From Bradyrhizobium cosmicum (GTDB lineage: Bacteria; Pseudomonadota; Alphaproteobacteria; Rhizobiales; Xanthobacteraceae): a stretch of DNA of 64,000 bases. A model generated the notes under the pieces. It worked only from the letters and a program-made list of their open reading frames with translations, had not been told where the DNA came from and made no database searches. The DNA lies in NCBI RefSeq assembly GCF_007290395.2, contig NZ_CP041656.2, forward strand, positions 1,612,001-1,676,000. The letters are read 5' to 3'. The position numbers were made by a program, and so were the translations under genes. Of the stretch, positions 9,389-17,795 are shown piece by piece (the first letter of the stretch is position 1; each line of letters opens with the position of its first letter).

Positions 9389-10855
9389 ATGATGACTGAT
9401 GGTTCCGGCCGAACGGCCTTTCCGCCGGCGCCGACTGGCCTCGGCGCGCTTTCTGCAACCGAGATCATGGCCGGCTACCGGCGCAAGGCGTTCACACCGC
9501 GCGATGTCGTCGACGACACCATCGTTGCGCTTCAGGCGACGAACGAGGCCTGCAACGCGGTGGTGACGCCGATGTACGAGCAGGCGCGGGCGGAGGCCGA
9601 TCGCGTCACCAGGGAGATGAAGGCGGGCGAGGCCAAGGGGTCGCTCGCAGGCGTGCCTGTCACGATCAAGGATCTCGTGTTCGTCGCCGGCGTGCCGGCC
9701 TATGGCGGTTCGCCGATGAACAGGGCGTTCGTGCCCGAAGCCGATGCCGCTGTCGTGTCGGCGCTGAAGGCGGCCGGCGCGATCATCACCTGCAAGACCA
9801 CGACCTGCGAGTCTGGCTACAAGCTGACGGCTGACAGCCCCGTCACCGGCACCACGCGCAATCCCTGGCATCAGGGTCGTACCAGCGGCGGATCGAGCGG
9901 CGGTGCGGCTGCGGGCGTTGCGGCCGGCTGTGGGCCGATCGCCATCGGCACCGACGGCGTCGGCTCGATCCGTGTTCCCGCGTCCTTCTGCGGCGTGTTC
10001 GGGCTGAAGCCGACGTTCGGCCTGGTGCCGCGCTCGCCCGGTTTTTCGCCGCCGTCCTGGGCCTCGCTCGCACACACCGGGCCGATCACGCGCACTGTCG
10101 CGGATGCCGCGCTGACGCTGGAGATCATCGCTGCCTATGATCTGCGCGATCCCGCCAGCCTGCCGGTGTCGCCGCGCCGCTTCGATACCAACGCCGCGCC
10201 GTTGAACGGCCTTCGCATCGGCGCCAGCGCCGATCTCGGCTACGCCGCGGTGAGCCCCGACGTGCTTGCGGCGTTCGGCAAGGCGCTCGCCATTCTCGAC
10301 ACCTGCGGTGCAGAGGTCACCATGGATGGTCCGGGCCTCGATCCCCGCATTCTGGAGCATACGCTGAAGCCGATTGCCTTCACCGAGCAGGCGGCGGCCG
10401 TCGCGAGCAAGACCACGGCCGATCTCGCCAGCTCCGAGCCCGACTATCGCGACGTGGTCACCGCCGGCCGCAACTACAGCGGTACGGATTATGTCGAGGC
10501 CGGTTACCGGCGCGGCCAGGCGCGCAGCGCATTCGTCAAACTGTTCGAGCGCGTCGATGCGCTGGTGACGCCGACGGTCGCGGTGACAGCATTCGAGGCC
10601 GGCCGGATCGGCGTGGACACGATCGACGGCAACAAGGTCGATCCGCACCTCGGCTGGTCGCCCTTCACCTGGCCGATCAACCTCGCCGGCCTTCCGGCGG
10701 CGACGCTGCCTTGCGGCTTCGATCGCGACGGCCTTCCGATCGGTCTCCAGATCATTGCGCCGTGGCTCGACGAGCCCACCATCTTCCGCATCGCTGCCGC
10801 GTTCGAGCAGGCCCAGCCCTGGTCGAAGTTCTGGCCGCAGGTGGCGTTGCGCTAG
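9389..10855 (+). CDS. Amidase, amidase-signature family
   Basis: Serine amidohydrolase of about 488 residues that cleaves a C-N amide bond. The Ser-cisSer-Lys triad is visible: Lys94 in VTIKDL, the GGSSGG loop (167-172) and nucleophile Ser193 in GTDGVGSIR. Two consecutive ATGs (9389, 9392) are possible starts. It lies 13 bases after the FAD subunit gene and so probably ends the importer/hydroxylase operon. This fits a pathway in which the hydroxylated product is hydrolysed to release ammonia or an amine. The substrate cannot be named from sequence. It is convergent with the LysR gene downstream. Confidence 0.88.
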   Translation: MMTDGSGRTAFPPAPTGLGALSATEIMAGYRRKAFTPRDVVDDTIVALQATNEACNAVVTPMYEQARAEADRVTREMKAGEAKGSLAGVPVTIKDLVFVAGVPAYGGSPMNRAFVPEADAAVVSALKAAGAIITCKTTTCESGYKLTADSPVTGTTRNPWHQGRTSGGSSGGAAAGVAAGCGPIAIGTDGVGSIRVPASFCGVFGLKPTFGLVPRSPGFSPPSWASLAHTGPITRTVADAALTLEIIAAYDLRDPASLPVSPRRFDTNAAPLNGLRIGASADLGYAAVSPDVLAAFGKALAILDTCGAEVTMDGPGLDPRILEHTLKPIAFTEQAAAVASKTTADLASSEPDYRDVVTAGRNYSGTDYVEAGYRRGQARSAFVKLFERVDALVTPTVAVTAFEAGRIGVDTIDGNKVDPHLGWSPFTWPINLAGLPAATLPCGFDRDGLPIGLQIIAPWLDEPTIFRIAAAFEQAQPWSKFWPQVALR

Positions 10856-10944
10856 TCGAAGGGGAGAGCGCGGGCGCGTGGAAAAAGCCCTTTGCAATCA
10901 AGGTCCGTTCTACTGTGCATGGGGTTGTTTTCGATCCTTCGAGC

Positions 10945-11844
10945 CTAGCCGAGGTCGATCGGCGCGCCGCGGCCGCTGAGCTCCTCGTCGAGACGGAGGT
11001 AATGCGCGAGATAATCGTGCAGCGCGGTTGCGGCCTTCGAGGTGGCGCCGCTGGATTTGTAGAGCAGCAGCTCGACCTTCGGCAGCGGCGGCAGGCCCTC
11101 ATTGGGGCCGACCTCGCGCATCGCCGGCACCAGCGCGCTGCGGCCAAGGACGGTCACGGCCATGCCGGCGAAGGCTGCGGCCTGCAGCCCGCCGACGCTC
11201 TCGCTGACGCAGGCAATACGCCAGCGCAGGTTCGCGCGCTCCAGCGTATCGATCGCGTAGTCGCGATAGATGTTGCCGGGCGGCAATAGCGCGAGCGGGA
11301 TCGGGCGTTCCTGATGCGCGGCGGATTGCTCGCCGGTCATCCAGACCAGTTGCTCGCGCCGCACCACCTGGCCGCCGGTGAAATCGTTCATGCGGGTGAC
11401 GAGCGCAATATCGACGTCGCCGCGCTTGACGAGCCCGACGAGCGGCGTCGACAGCGCGCAGTTGAGCTCGACCTGGATGCGCGGGAACGATTTCCGGAAC
11501 ACGCTGAGGATCGACGGCAGCATGAAGGCCGCGTAGAGATCGGGCGTGCCGAGCACGACCTGGCCCTCGATCTCCTGCGACGCAAGCTGCGAAATCAGCT
11601 CATCATGCAACCGCAGGATGGATTTGGCGTAGGTGAGGACCGTGGTGCCGTCCTCGGTCAGCATCAGCCTTCGGCCGGCATGCTCGAACAATTGCTTGCC
11701 GGTGAGCTCCTCCAGCCGCTGCAATTGCAGCGTGATCGCCGGCTGGGTGCGGCCCAGCCGTCGCGCGGTCTCGGTGATGCTGCCGGTCTCGACCACCGAG
11801 ATCAGCGACCGGAGCATGCGGATATCGAGACTGATGAGGTTCAT
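10945..11844 (-). CDS. LysR-family transcriptional regulator
   Basis: DNA-binding regulator of 299 residues. The N-terminal winged helix-turn-helix (residues about 5-64) includes SVVETGSITETARRLGRTQPAITLQLQRLEELTGKQLF in outline, and the rest is the periplasmic-binding-fold inducer domain. It is convergent to the amidase gene and divergent from the Bug-type binding-protein gene, so the gene set at 12161-15628 is the most obvious target, though the amidase/hydroxylase operon is also possible. The inducer is unknown. Confidence 0.88.
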   Translation of the reverse strand: MNLISLDIRMLRSLISVVETGSITETARRLGRTQPAITLQLQRLEELTGKQLFEHAGRRLMLTEDGTTVLTYAKSILRLHDELISQLASQEIEGQVVLGTPDLYAAFMLPSILSVFRKSFPRIQVELNCALSTPLVGLVKRGDVDIALVTRMNDFTGGQVVRREQLVWMTGEQSAAHQERPIPLALLPPGNIYRDYAIDTLERANLRWRIACVSESVGGLQAAAFAGMAVTVLGRSALVPAMREVGPNEGLPPLPKVELLLYKSSGATSKAATALHDYLAHYLRLDEELSGRGAPIDLG

Positions 11845-12160
11845 GCGGCGTCCATGTCGCCCAGAATTTATGCAAGTTCCATGCTAGCGGCGGTGGTCGT
11901 AGGCGTGACGCAGGAATAGCCACCGGTTCAGCCATTTTTACAGATTTTCGGCGTTCCGCGTTCCCAGGATACTAACCGAGAACGAAGGCGTGTCCGAGAA
12001 GACGCGAGACCTGACCGCATCAATGCAGGGCGGTGCAAGATCGAGAGGCCGATCGCGCAGATCGGCGATCTTGAGCGGCTTGACGATACCGGAGAGTTGA
12101 GGCCAATGCTGACGGCGTGATGATGCAATCAACAACAAGACAAACATCAAGGAAGTGCCC
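11845..12160. promoter_or_regulatory. Divergent control region between LysR and Bug-protein genes
   Basis: A 316-base gap without a convincing gene. It should contain the promoters for the LysR gene (left) and the binding-protein gene (right). An AAGGAAG at 12149-12155 serves as ribosome binding site for the ATG at 12161. Short open frames on both strands between 11928 and 12183 have no recognisable motif; the leftward frame could be a decayed gene end but this is not supported. Confidence 0.35.
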
Positions 12161-13132
12161 ATGCGCGGGGTTATGCGACGCACCTTTCTGGCCGCCTGCG
12201 CGGCCGTTCTGTTTTCCGGCGCGGCTCTAGCGCAGGATTACCCCTCCCGCCCCGTCAAGATCATCGTGCCGTTCCCGGCCGGCGGGTCCAACGACATCAT
12301 CGCCCGGATCGTCGCGCAGAAGCTGACCGAACGGAACGGTCAGACCTTCCTGGTGGAGAACCGCGGCGGCGCCGGCGGCAATCTCGGCGCGGAGACGGTC
12401 GCGAGCGCCGAGGCCGACGGCTACACCTTGCTGCTGACCGCGCCGCCGCCGCTGACCATCAACGGCTCCCTTTACAAGAAGCTGCCGTTCGATCCGGCCA
12501 AGGCCTTTGCGCCGGTGGCGCTGATCGCCTCGGTGCCGATCGTGCTGGTCGTCAATCCGTCAGTGCAGGCCAAGAACGTCGGCGAGTTGATCGTGCTGGC
12601 CAAGGCCAAGCCGGGTTCGCTGAACTTCGGCTCGTCCGGCATCGGTTCGACCAATCATCTCGCCGGCGAGCTGCTCAAGAGCATGGCCGGCGTGGATATC
12701 GTCCACGTGCCCTATCGCGGCGCGGCGCCGGCGATGAACGACCTGCTTGCGGGGCAGATCCCGTTCATGTTCGACAACATGCCCGCGGTGCTGCCGCAGG
12801 TTCAGGGCAAGGCCATCAACGCGATCGCGGTCGCCAGCGCAAAGCGTGCCGACGCCTTGCCCGACGTGCCGACAGTCGCGGAAACCATTCCCGGCTTCGA
12901 GGCTTCGTCCTGGTTCGGATTGGTGGCGCCGGCGAAGACGCCCCAGCCGGCACTTGCGAAGCTCAGCAGTGAGCTTGAGGTCATCCTGAAGATGCCCGAC
13001 GTGAAGAAGCGGCTTGCCGAGCTTGGTGCGGAGCCCGGCACAGTTGTCGGCGACGCCTTCGGGCAATTCATGACCGACGAAACCACAAAGTGGGGCAAGC
13101 TCGTCAAGGCCTCCGGCGCGACAGTGGATTAG
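12161..13132 (+). CDS. Tripartite tricarboxylate transporter (Bug family) substrate-binding protein
   Basis: Periplasmic binding protein of the Bug/TctC family, 323 residues, with a Sec signal peptide (RRTFLAACAAVLFSGAALAQ) followed by the family hallmark YPSRPVKIIVPFPAGG and later the AGVDIVHVPYRG segment. These proteins bind organic acids, often for TctAB permeases, but no TctA or TctB gene is nearby, as is common for orphan Bug genes. ATG 12161 has the better-placed AAGGAAG; the ATG at 12173 (MRRTF) is also possible. It is followed after nine bases by an SDR gene. Confidence 0.88.
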   Translation: MRGVMRRTFLAACAAVLFSGAALAQDYPSRPVKIIVPFPAGGSNDIIARIVAQKLTERNGQTFLVENRGGAGGNLGAETVASAEADGYTLLLTAPPPLTINGSLYKKLPFDPAKAFAPVALIASVPIVLVVNPSVQAKNVGELIVLAKAKPGSLNFGSSGIGSTNHLAGELLKSMAGVDIVHVPYRGAAPAMNDLLAGQIPFMFDNMPAVLPQVQGKAINAIAVASAKRADALPDVPTVAETIPGFEASSWFGLVAPAKTPQPALAKLSSELEVILKMPDVKKRLAELGAEPGTVVGDAFGQFMTDETTKWGKLVKASGATVD

Positions 13133-13141
13133 GGCCGCTTC

Positions 13142-13930
13142 ATGGATCTCAATCTGGGCGGCAAGGTTGCCGTCGTCACCGGCGGCAGCATCGGCATCGG
13201 CCGGGCCATTGCCGCCGAGCTCGCGCGCGAGCAGGCGCATGTCGTCGTCGTCGCGCGCGACGCCGCGCGGCTTGCCGCGGCAGCCACGGAAATGTCGCGG
13301 GACACGGGCCGGCGTGTGATCGCCTGTGCCGGCGATATGACCAAGCCCGACGACATCGCCCGCGCCATGGCGACCGCGCGCGAAGCCTTCGGTCGCATCG
13401 ACATCCTCGTCAACAACGCCGGCGCGTCGCCGATGGGCCGGATCGCGGAGACGCCGGACGCGACCTGGGCCAAGTCGATCGAGCTGAAGCTGCTCGGCTA
13501 CATGCGCTGCGCGCGCAACGTGCTGCCGGAGATGCGCGACCGGCGCTGGGGCCGCGTGATCAACATCATCGGCCGCAGCGGGCATCAGCCGCGCGCGGCC
13601 TACATGGCGGGCGGCGCGGTCAACGCGGCGTTGCTGAACTTCACGCTGGCGCTGGCCGAGGAATGCGCGCCGGACAACGTGCTAGTGACCGGCGTCAATC
13701 CGGGCCCCGTGCAGACCGACCGCTGGGACAGTCTCATCTCCCAGGGCGCGGCGATCGCGGGGCAGGATCAGGGCGCGACCAATGCCGCGGCCATCGCCTC
13801 GGTTCCGCTCGGTCGCGTCGGGCAACCGCACGAGGTGTCCGGCATCGTCGCGTTCCTCTGTTCAGACCGCGCATCCTTCATTACTGGTACCTGCATCAAT
13901 GTCGATGGCGGTGGAACGAGGTGTATCTGA
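13142..13930 (+). CDS. SDR-family protein lacking the catalytic lysine
   Basis: Short-chain dehydrogenase/reductase fold, 262 residues. The NAD(P) glycine motif TGGSIGIG (13-20) and the structural NNAG (91-94) are intact, and the C-terminal VDGGGT matches the family. The active-site YxxxK reads Tyr154-M-A-G-Gly158, so the catalytic Lys is missing, and the loop carrying the catalytic Ser is shorter than usual. It may use a different proton relay or be a non-classical SDR subgroup. Its stop overlaps the start of the hydrolase-fold gene (TGATG at 13928-13932), which implies coupled translation. Confidence 0.85.
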   Translation: MDLNLGGKVAVVTGGSIGIGRAIAAELAREQAHVVVVARDAARLAAAATEMSRDTGRRVIACAGDMTKPDDIARAMATAREAFGRIDILVNNAGASPMGRIAETPDATWAKSIELKLLGYMRCARNVLPEMRDRRWGRVINIIGRSGHQPRAAYMAGGAVNAALLNFTLALAEECAPDNVLVTGVNPGPVQTDRWDSLISQGAAIAGQDQGATNAAAIASVPLGRVGQPHEVSGIVAFLCSDRASFITGTCINVDGGGTRCI

Positions 13931-14748
13931 TGGCTAGCGGACTGCGGAAGATCGGTGTCAGCGACGATTGCGAGCTTGCGGTTCGCATCGACGATTATCT
14001 GTTGCCCTGGGACACCAAGCCGCCGGTCGTGATGCTGCACGGCCTCGCCGAAAGCGGCGAGGCGTTCCGGCGCTGGGTGCCGTACTTCGCCACGCATCAT
14101 CTGGTGGTGCGCCCCGATTTGCGCGGCTATGGCGATTCGACGCCGATGCAGGGCGACTACGCCTATCGCTTCGCCGGTCTCGGCGATGACATCATCCGCA
14201 TGCTGGATGCGCTGAAGCTCGACCGTGTCTTCCTGGTCGGTGGCAAGATTGGCGGCACGCTGGCGATGCACCTCACGGCCAAGCACCCGGATCGCGTGAT
14301 CGCTGTCGCCGCAGTCGGCGCGCCGGCCTCGCTAACCTCGTTCAACGAGCGGGCACCGACCTGGCGCAAGCAGATCCGTGAGCAGGGCGTCGAGCCGTGG
14401 GTGCGCGAGACCACGGCCGGCCGGCTCGGCTCGTCGCTGCCGCCGGCAGCGCTGGACTGGTGGATCAAGCTGATGTCGAAGACCAAGGCCTCGACGCTGG
14501 AAGCGTTTCTGCAAATGGTGCCGACGGTCGATGTCACCGGTGAGCTTCCGTCGATCAAACGTCCGACGCTGGTGATCACCACCACCGGCTCGGGCCTCGG
14601 CGACGTCGCCTCCGTGAAGGCATGGCAGGAGAGGATTCCGGGCTCGAAGCTGGAAGTGCTGCCCGGGGATTCCTATCACGTGGCTGCGACGGATCCGGAC
14701 GCCTGTGCGCAGAAGGTTCGCGCGTTCTTCGATCGCGTCGCGACTTAA
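13930..14748 (+). CDS. Alpha/beta hydrolase-fold protein with Lys at the nucleophile position
   Basis: Alpha/beta hydrolase fold of 272 residues. The oxyanion HGLA (37-40) and a C-terminal His250 are present, but the nucleophile elbow, normally GxSxG, reads GGKIGG (104-109) with Lys106 in place of Ser. Such a protein may not be an ordinary serine hydrolase; retro-aldol, cofactor-free oxygenase or non-enzymatic roles are possible alternatives. ATG 13930 overlaps the SDR stop. The pair is followed by a stem-loop at 14757-14777. Confidence 0.82.
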   Translation: MASGLRKIGVSDDCELAVRIDDYLLPWDTKPPVVMLHGLAESGEAFRRWVPYFATHHLVVRPDLRGYGDSTPMQGDYAYRFAGLGDDIIRMLDALKLDRVFLVGGKIGGTLAMHLTAKHPDRVIAVAAVGAPASLTSFNERAPTWRKQIREQGVEPWVRETTAGRLGSSLPPAALDWWIKLMSKTKASTLEAFLQMVPTVDVTGELPSIKRPTLVITTTGSGLGDVASVKAWQERIPGSKLEVLPGDSYHVAATDPDACAQKVRAFFDRVAT

Positions 14749-14756
14749 GACGTACA

Positions 14757-14777
14757 GGGCGGGTCATTGGCCCGCCC
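14757..14777 (+). terminator. Candidate terminator hairpin
   Basis: GGGCGGG and CCCGCCC form a 7-bp GC stem around a 7-base loop just after the hydrolase-fold stop. The following sequence (GTCGTTTGGC) has only a weak T run, so termination may be partial. Confidence 0.4.
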
Positions 14778-14836
14778 GTCGTTTGGCTCTATGACTACCG
14801 TTCGACAAGAAACGGCAAATATCAGGGAGTGAAGCC

Positions 14837-15628
14837 ATGACAACGACCACGCGACGCAGCGTGCTCACAGCTGCAGCGGCGATGACCGCAGCGAGCCTCA
14901 CGGAGGTGGCGCCGGCCGCGGCGCAGGCGGCACCGCGGCCGATCTTCCCGGTGCCGATGGTTTCGATCCCGATCGTCGGCGAGACCCAGGTGTTCCAGGT
15001 CCGCCGCATCTACTGCATCGGCCGCAACTACGCCGCGCACGCGATCGAGCGCGGTTCGGATCCGAACCGCGAGCCGCCGTTCTTCTTCCAGAAGCCGACA
15101 GATGCGATCCAGAACGTCGCGGTCGGCGAAGTCGCCGATCATCCCTATCCGTCGCTCACCAAGAACTATCACCACGAGGTCGAGCTGGTCGCCGCGCTGA
15201 AATCCGGCGGCTCCAATATCCCGGCCGACAAGGCGCTCGACCACGTCTACGGCTACGCGCTCGGCCTCGACATGACCAGGCGCGACCTCCAGAACGGCAT
15301 GGCCGCGGAGAAGAAGCCGTGGGAGATCGGCAAGAGCTTTGATCATGCCGCGGTGATCGGTCCGATCCACCCGGCGAGCAAAACCGGCCATTTCGAGAAG
15401 GGTGCCATTTCGCTCGCGATCAACGGGGCCGTGAAGCAGAGCTCGGATCTCAGCAAGATGATCTGGAGCGTCGCCGAGCAGATCGCAAAGCTGTCGGAAG
15501 CGTTCGAGCTGAAGGCCGGCGACATCATCTATTCCGGCACGCCGGAAAATGTCGGCCCGGTGGTGAAGGGCGACGTCCTGCTCTGCAAGCTCGAGGGCCT
15601 GCCGGATATGTCGATCAAGATCGTATAG
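14837..15628 (+). CDS. Fumarylacetoacetate hydrolase-family protein with a Tat-like signal
   Basis: FAH-fold metal-dependent hydrolase/isomerase, 263 residues. The core begins at IYCIGRNYAAHA, then KPTDAIQ, the metal-site region HHEVELVAAL, YALGLDMTRRD and the C-terminal GDIIYSGTPENVGPV. Most FAH proteins are cytosolic, but this one has a leader of about 35 residues with RRSVL followed by an alanine-rich stretch and an AQAA-like cleavage region, suggesting Tat export. A GGAGTGAAG precedes the ATG at 14837. The gene ends just before a hairpin shared with the convergent IclR gene. Confidence 0.85.
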   Translation: MTTTTRRSVLTAAAAMTAASLTEVAPAAAQAAPRPIFPVPMVSIPIVGETQVFQVRRIYCIGRNYAAHAIERGSDPNREPPFFFQKPTDAIQNVAVGEVADHPYPSLTKNYHHEVELVAALKSGGSNIPADKALDHVYGYALGLDMTRRDLQNGMAAEKKPWEIGKSFDHAAVIGPIHPASKTGHFEKGAISLAINGAVKQSSDLSKMIWSVAEQIAKLSEAFELKAGDIIYSGTPENVGPVVKGDVLLCKLEGLPDMSIKIV

Positions 15629-15643
15629 CGGCTACGTTTTTAG

Positions 15644-15667
15644 CCTCTCCCCGTTTGCGGGGAGAGG
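15644..15667. terminator. Bidirectional terminator-like hairpin repeat
   Basis: CCTCTCCCC (15644-15652) and GGGGAGAGG (15659-15667) form a 9-bp stem with the loop GTTTGC, between the convergent FAH and IclR genes. A short T run (TTTT at 15637-15640) lies on the left. Hairpins of this sequence type are common dispersed repeats in Bradyrhizobium-like genomes. Confidence 0.5.
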
Positions 15668-15687
15668 GAGCGCACTGTCACCGTCGC

Positions 15688-16428
15688 TTACGCCGCCGCT
15701 TTCGGCCGCAATCGGTCCACCGTTCTCGCGATCAGCGCCGCAACCTCCGCAATCTTCGGCCCGATGCGAAACTCCGGTCCGGCGACGACGACGGAAAGTC
15801 TGCGATCGCCGATCGGCAGCGGGATCGCTGCACCGGCGAGGTCGCGGCTGTAGTCGGCAAAGCTCTGGCAATAACCGCGCGCGATCGAGTTGCGCAGCTC
15901 GGTCTCGACCGCCTCGATGCTGATCGGCGTCGAGGGGCCGTACTGCTTGAATTCGATCTTGCGATAGACGGAGTCGCGTTCTTCCGGCGAATATTGCAGC
16001 AGCAGCGCGCGGCCGCTGGCGGTGGCGTGGATCGGCACACGGTGGCCGATGGTAGCGAAATAGCGGATTGCGGCCTGGGACTCGACGACGTCGATGAACA
16101 CCGCCATCACGCCGGCCGGCGCCACGATCGAGGCGGTCTCGCCGGTCTCGGCCGAGAGATCGGCAATCAACTGATGCGTCCACGGCGGCAGCGGCTCGAC
16201 CTCCGAGATCATCCGTGCCATCGCAAGCCACCGCGGCGTCGGATAGAAGCCGGCGCGCGGTCGCGGCTCATAGAGATAGCCCTTCTCCGACAGCGTCGCG
16301 AGCAGGTTGAAGGTCGACGAGCGCGGCCAGCCGAAATGATCGGCGATCTCGGCAAGCGTCGCCGGCTTCCTCGTTTGCGCGAAGAATTCCATGATCTCCA
16401 GTACATTGGCGGCTTGGCGAACGATCAT
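15688..16428 (-). CDS. IclR-family transcriptional regulator
   Basis: Regulator of 246 residues. It has an N-terminal winged helix (RQAANVLEIMEFFAQTRKPA, then LAEIADHFGWPRSSTFNLLATLSEKGYL) and a C-terminal effector domain. It is the last gene of the minus-strand operon that starts with the CaiB-type CoA-transferase, 19 bases after the CitE-like gene. It is therefore the best candidate for the factor that controls the divergent TRAP/CoA operons through the intergenic region 18999-19226. Confidence 0.88.
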   Translation of the reverse strand: MIVRQAANVLEIMEFFAQTRKPATLAEIADHFGWPRSSTFNLLATLSEKGYLYEPRPRAGFYPTPRWLAMARMISEVEPLPPWTHQLIADLSAETGETASIVAPAGVMAVFIDVVESQAAIRYFATIGHRVPIHATASGRALLLQYSPEERDSVYRKIEFKQYGPSTPISIEAVETELRNSIARGYCQSFADYSRDLAGAAIPLPIGDRRLSVVVAGPEFRIGPKIAEVAALIARTVDRLRPKAAA

Positions 16429-16447
16429 GGTGGGGTGGTGTCCCGAT

Positions 16448-17299
16448 CTAGTTCTGGCCGAGAATCTTCTTCGCGGCGCGAAGATGAGGCTTGTCGATCA
16501 TCTGTCCGTCGAGACGCAGCGTGCCTGAGTTCGGGTTGCCCGCAAACGCCGCGATCACCTTCTCCGCCCATGTGCGTTCGGCTTCGGTCGGCGCGAACGC
16601 CGCGTTGACGACGTCGACATGTTTGGGATGGATCAGTGCCTTCGCCGAAAACCCGTCGCGCCGTGCCGCGCGCGTCTCCTGCTCGAGCCCTGTGAGGTTG
16701 TCGATGTCGGTATAAACCGTGTCGATCGGTGCGACTTCCGCCGCAGCCGCCGCCATCAGGCAGAGATCGCGCGCGAGGCGATAGGGGCTGTGGAACACGC
16801 CGGCCGACGCTTTTTCGGTGGCGCCGAGCGAAGCCGAAAGATCCTCCGCGCCCCACATCAGGCCAGCGAGGCGAGGGGAGCAGCCCTTGTAGCTGCCAAG
16901 GCCGAAGATTGAGCTGGCGGTCTCCGTCGCGACGCAGACGATGCGCGTCGCACCGATGGTGATGCCGGCCGCAGCCTCCAAAGCCTCGAGCCAGGTGGCA
17001 ACCTGCCGCACGTCATCGCCGCCTTGCGACTTCGGCAATACGATGCCGTCGGGCTTGCCCGGCATCACCGCGGCGAGATCGGTCAGCGTCATACCGGTGT
17101 CGAGCGCGTTGACGCGGACATAGAGATGATGCGACTTGCTGCGGCCTTTCAGCATCGCCAGTGTCAACCCGCGCGCCTCCGGCTTCTTCTCGGTGACGAC
17201 GGAATCCTCGAGATCGATGATCAGCGCGTCGGCATTGCCTTCGCTCGCCTTCTCGAATTTGCGCGGGGAATCCCCCGGCACGAACAGCATCGAACGCAT
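16448..17299 (-). CDS. CitE-like HpcH/HpaI-family acyl-CoA lyase
   Basis: Aldolase/lyase of the CitE-like group, 283 residues, expected to split a beta-hydroxyacyl-CoA (malyl-, methylmalyl- or citramalyl-CoA) into an acyl-CoA and a keto acid. Seen are MRSMLFVPGDSPRKFEKA at the start, IIDLEDSV, the DG(I)VLPKSQGG strand, and MWGAEDLSASLGA with the metal-binding Glu/Asp. An in-frame start 39 bases upstream lies inside the MaoC gene; MRSMLFVPG at 17299 is the family's usual N-terminus and overlaps the MaoC stop (TGATG). The MaoC hydratase upstream would supply its substrate. Confidence 0.85.
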   Translation of the reverse strand: MRSMLFVPGDSPRKFEKASEGNADALIIDLEDSVVTEKKPEARGLTLAMLKGRSKSHHLYVRVNALDTGMTLTDLAAVMPGKPDGIVLPKSQGGDDVRQVATWLEALEAAAGITIGATRIVCVATETASSIFGLGSYKGCSPRLAGLMWGAEDLSASLGATEKASAGVFHSPYRLARDLCLMAAAAAEVAPIDTVYTDIDNLTGLEQETRAARRDGFSAKALIHPKHVDVVNAAFAPTEAERTWAEKVIAAFAGNPNSGTLRLDGQMIDKPHLRAAKKILGQN

Positions 17300-17751
17300 C
17301 AGACCGGCCTCTTGTGCATCATCGCCATGCGGCGGCATTTGCCGACGATCTCGTCGTTCTGGTTCAAGGCGTGGTGCTCGAACTCGACGATGCCCGCTTT
17401 CGGGCGCGATTTGGATTCCCTCAACGAAAGCACCTTCGTCGTCGCCCGCAAGGTGTCGCCATGGAAGACCGGTTTCGGAAAAGTCACGTCGGTCATGCCG
17501 AGATTGGCGACGGTGGTTCCCATGGTGGTATCATAGACCGTCATGCCGATCATGATGCCCAGGGTGTAAAGGCTGTTGAAAATGCGCTGGCCGAACTCGG
17601 TCTTTTCGGAGAAATGCGCGTCGATATGCAGCGGCTGCGGGTTGAGCGTCAGCAGGCTAAACATGGTGTTGTCCATCTCCGTGACGGTCCGGGTCAGCGG
17701 ATGCCTGAATTCCTGGCCCACGGAAAAGTCCTCGAAATAAAGTCCGGCCAT
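17299..17751 (-). CDS. MaoC-family (hot-dog) enoyl-CoA hydratase
   Basis: Single hot-dog domain hydratase of 150 residues. The hydratase-2 active-site region shows as the Asp/His pair in NPQPLHIDAHFSEKTEFGQRI. It would add water to an unsaturated acyl-CoA such as a mesaconyl- or itaconyl-type ester. The open frame runs upstream to 18099 but overlaps the CoA-transferase gene there; MAGLYFEDFSVGQEF at 17751 is the natural start and follows GGAGGAAACC. It is coupled to the CitE-like gene by a TGATG overlap. Confidence 0.87.
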   Translation of the reverse strand: MAGLYFEDFSVGQEFRHPLTRTVTEMDNTMFSLLTLNPQPLHIDAHFSEKTEFGQRIFNSLYTLGIMIGMTVYDTTMGTTVANLGMTDVTFPKPVFHGDTLRATTKVLSLRESKSRPKAGIVEFEHHALNQNDEIVGKCRRMAMMHKRPV

Positions 17752-17795
17752 CGCGGTTTCCTCCCTGTGTTCTGCGATTTTGGCCCGCGCTGCCG

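Noticed and set aside
11928..12183. Minus-strand open frames (66 and 81 residues) between LysR and Bug genes
   Set aside because: They cover the expected divergent promoters and show no family pattern; a decayed gene is possible but not supported.
13090..13929. Extended plus-strand frame running from 13090 into the hydrolase-fold gene
   Set aside because: The part before 13930 is an alternative frame of the SDR gene; the hydrolase starts at the TGATG overlap.
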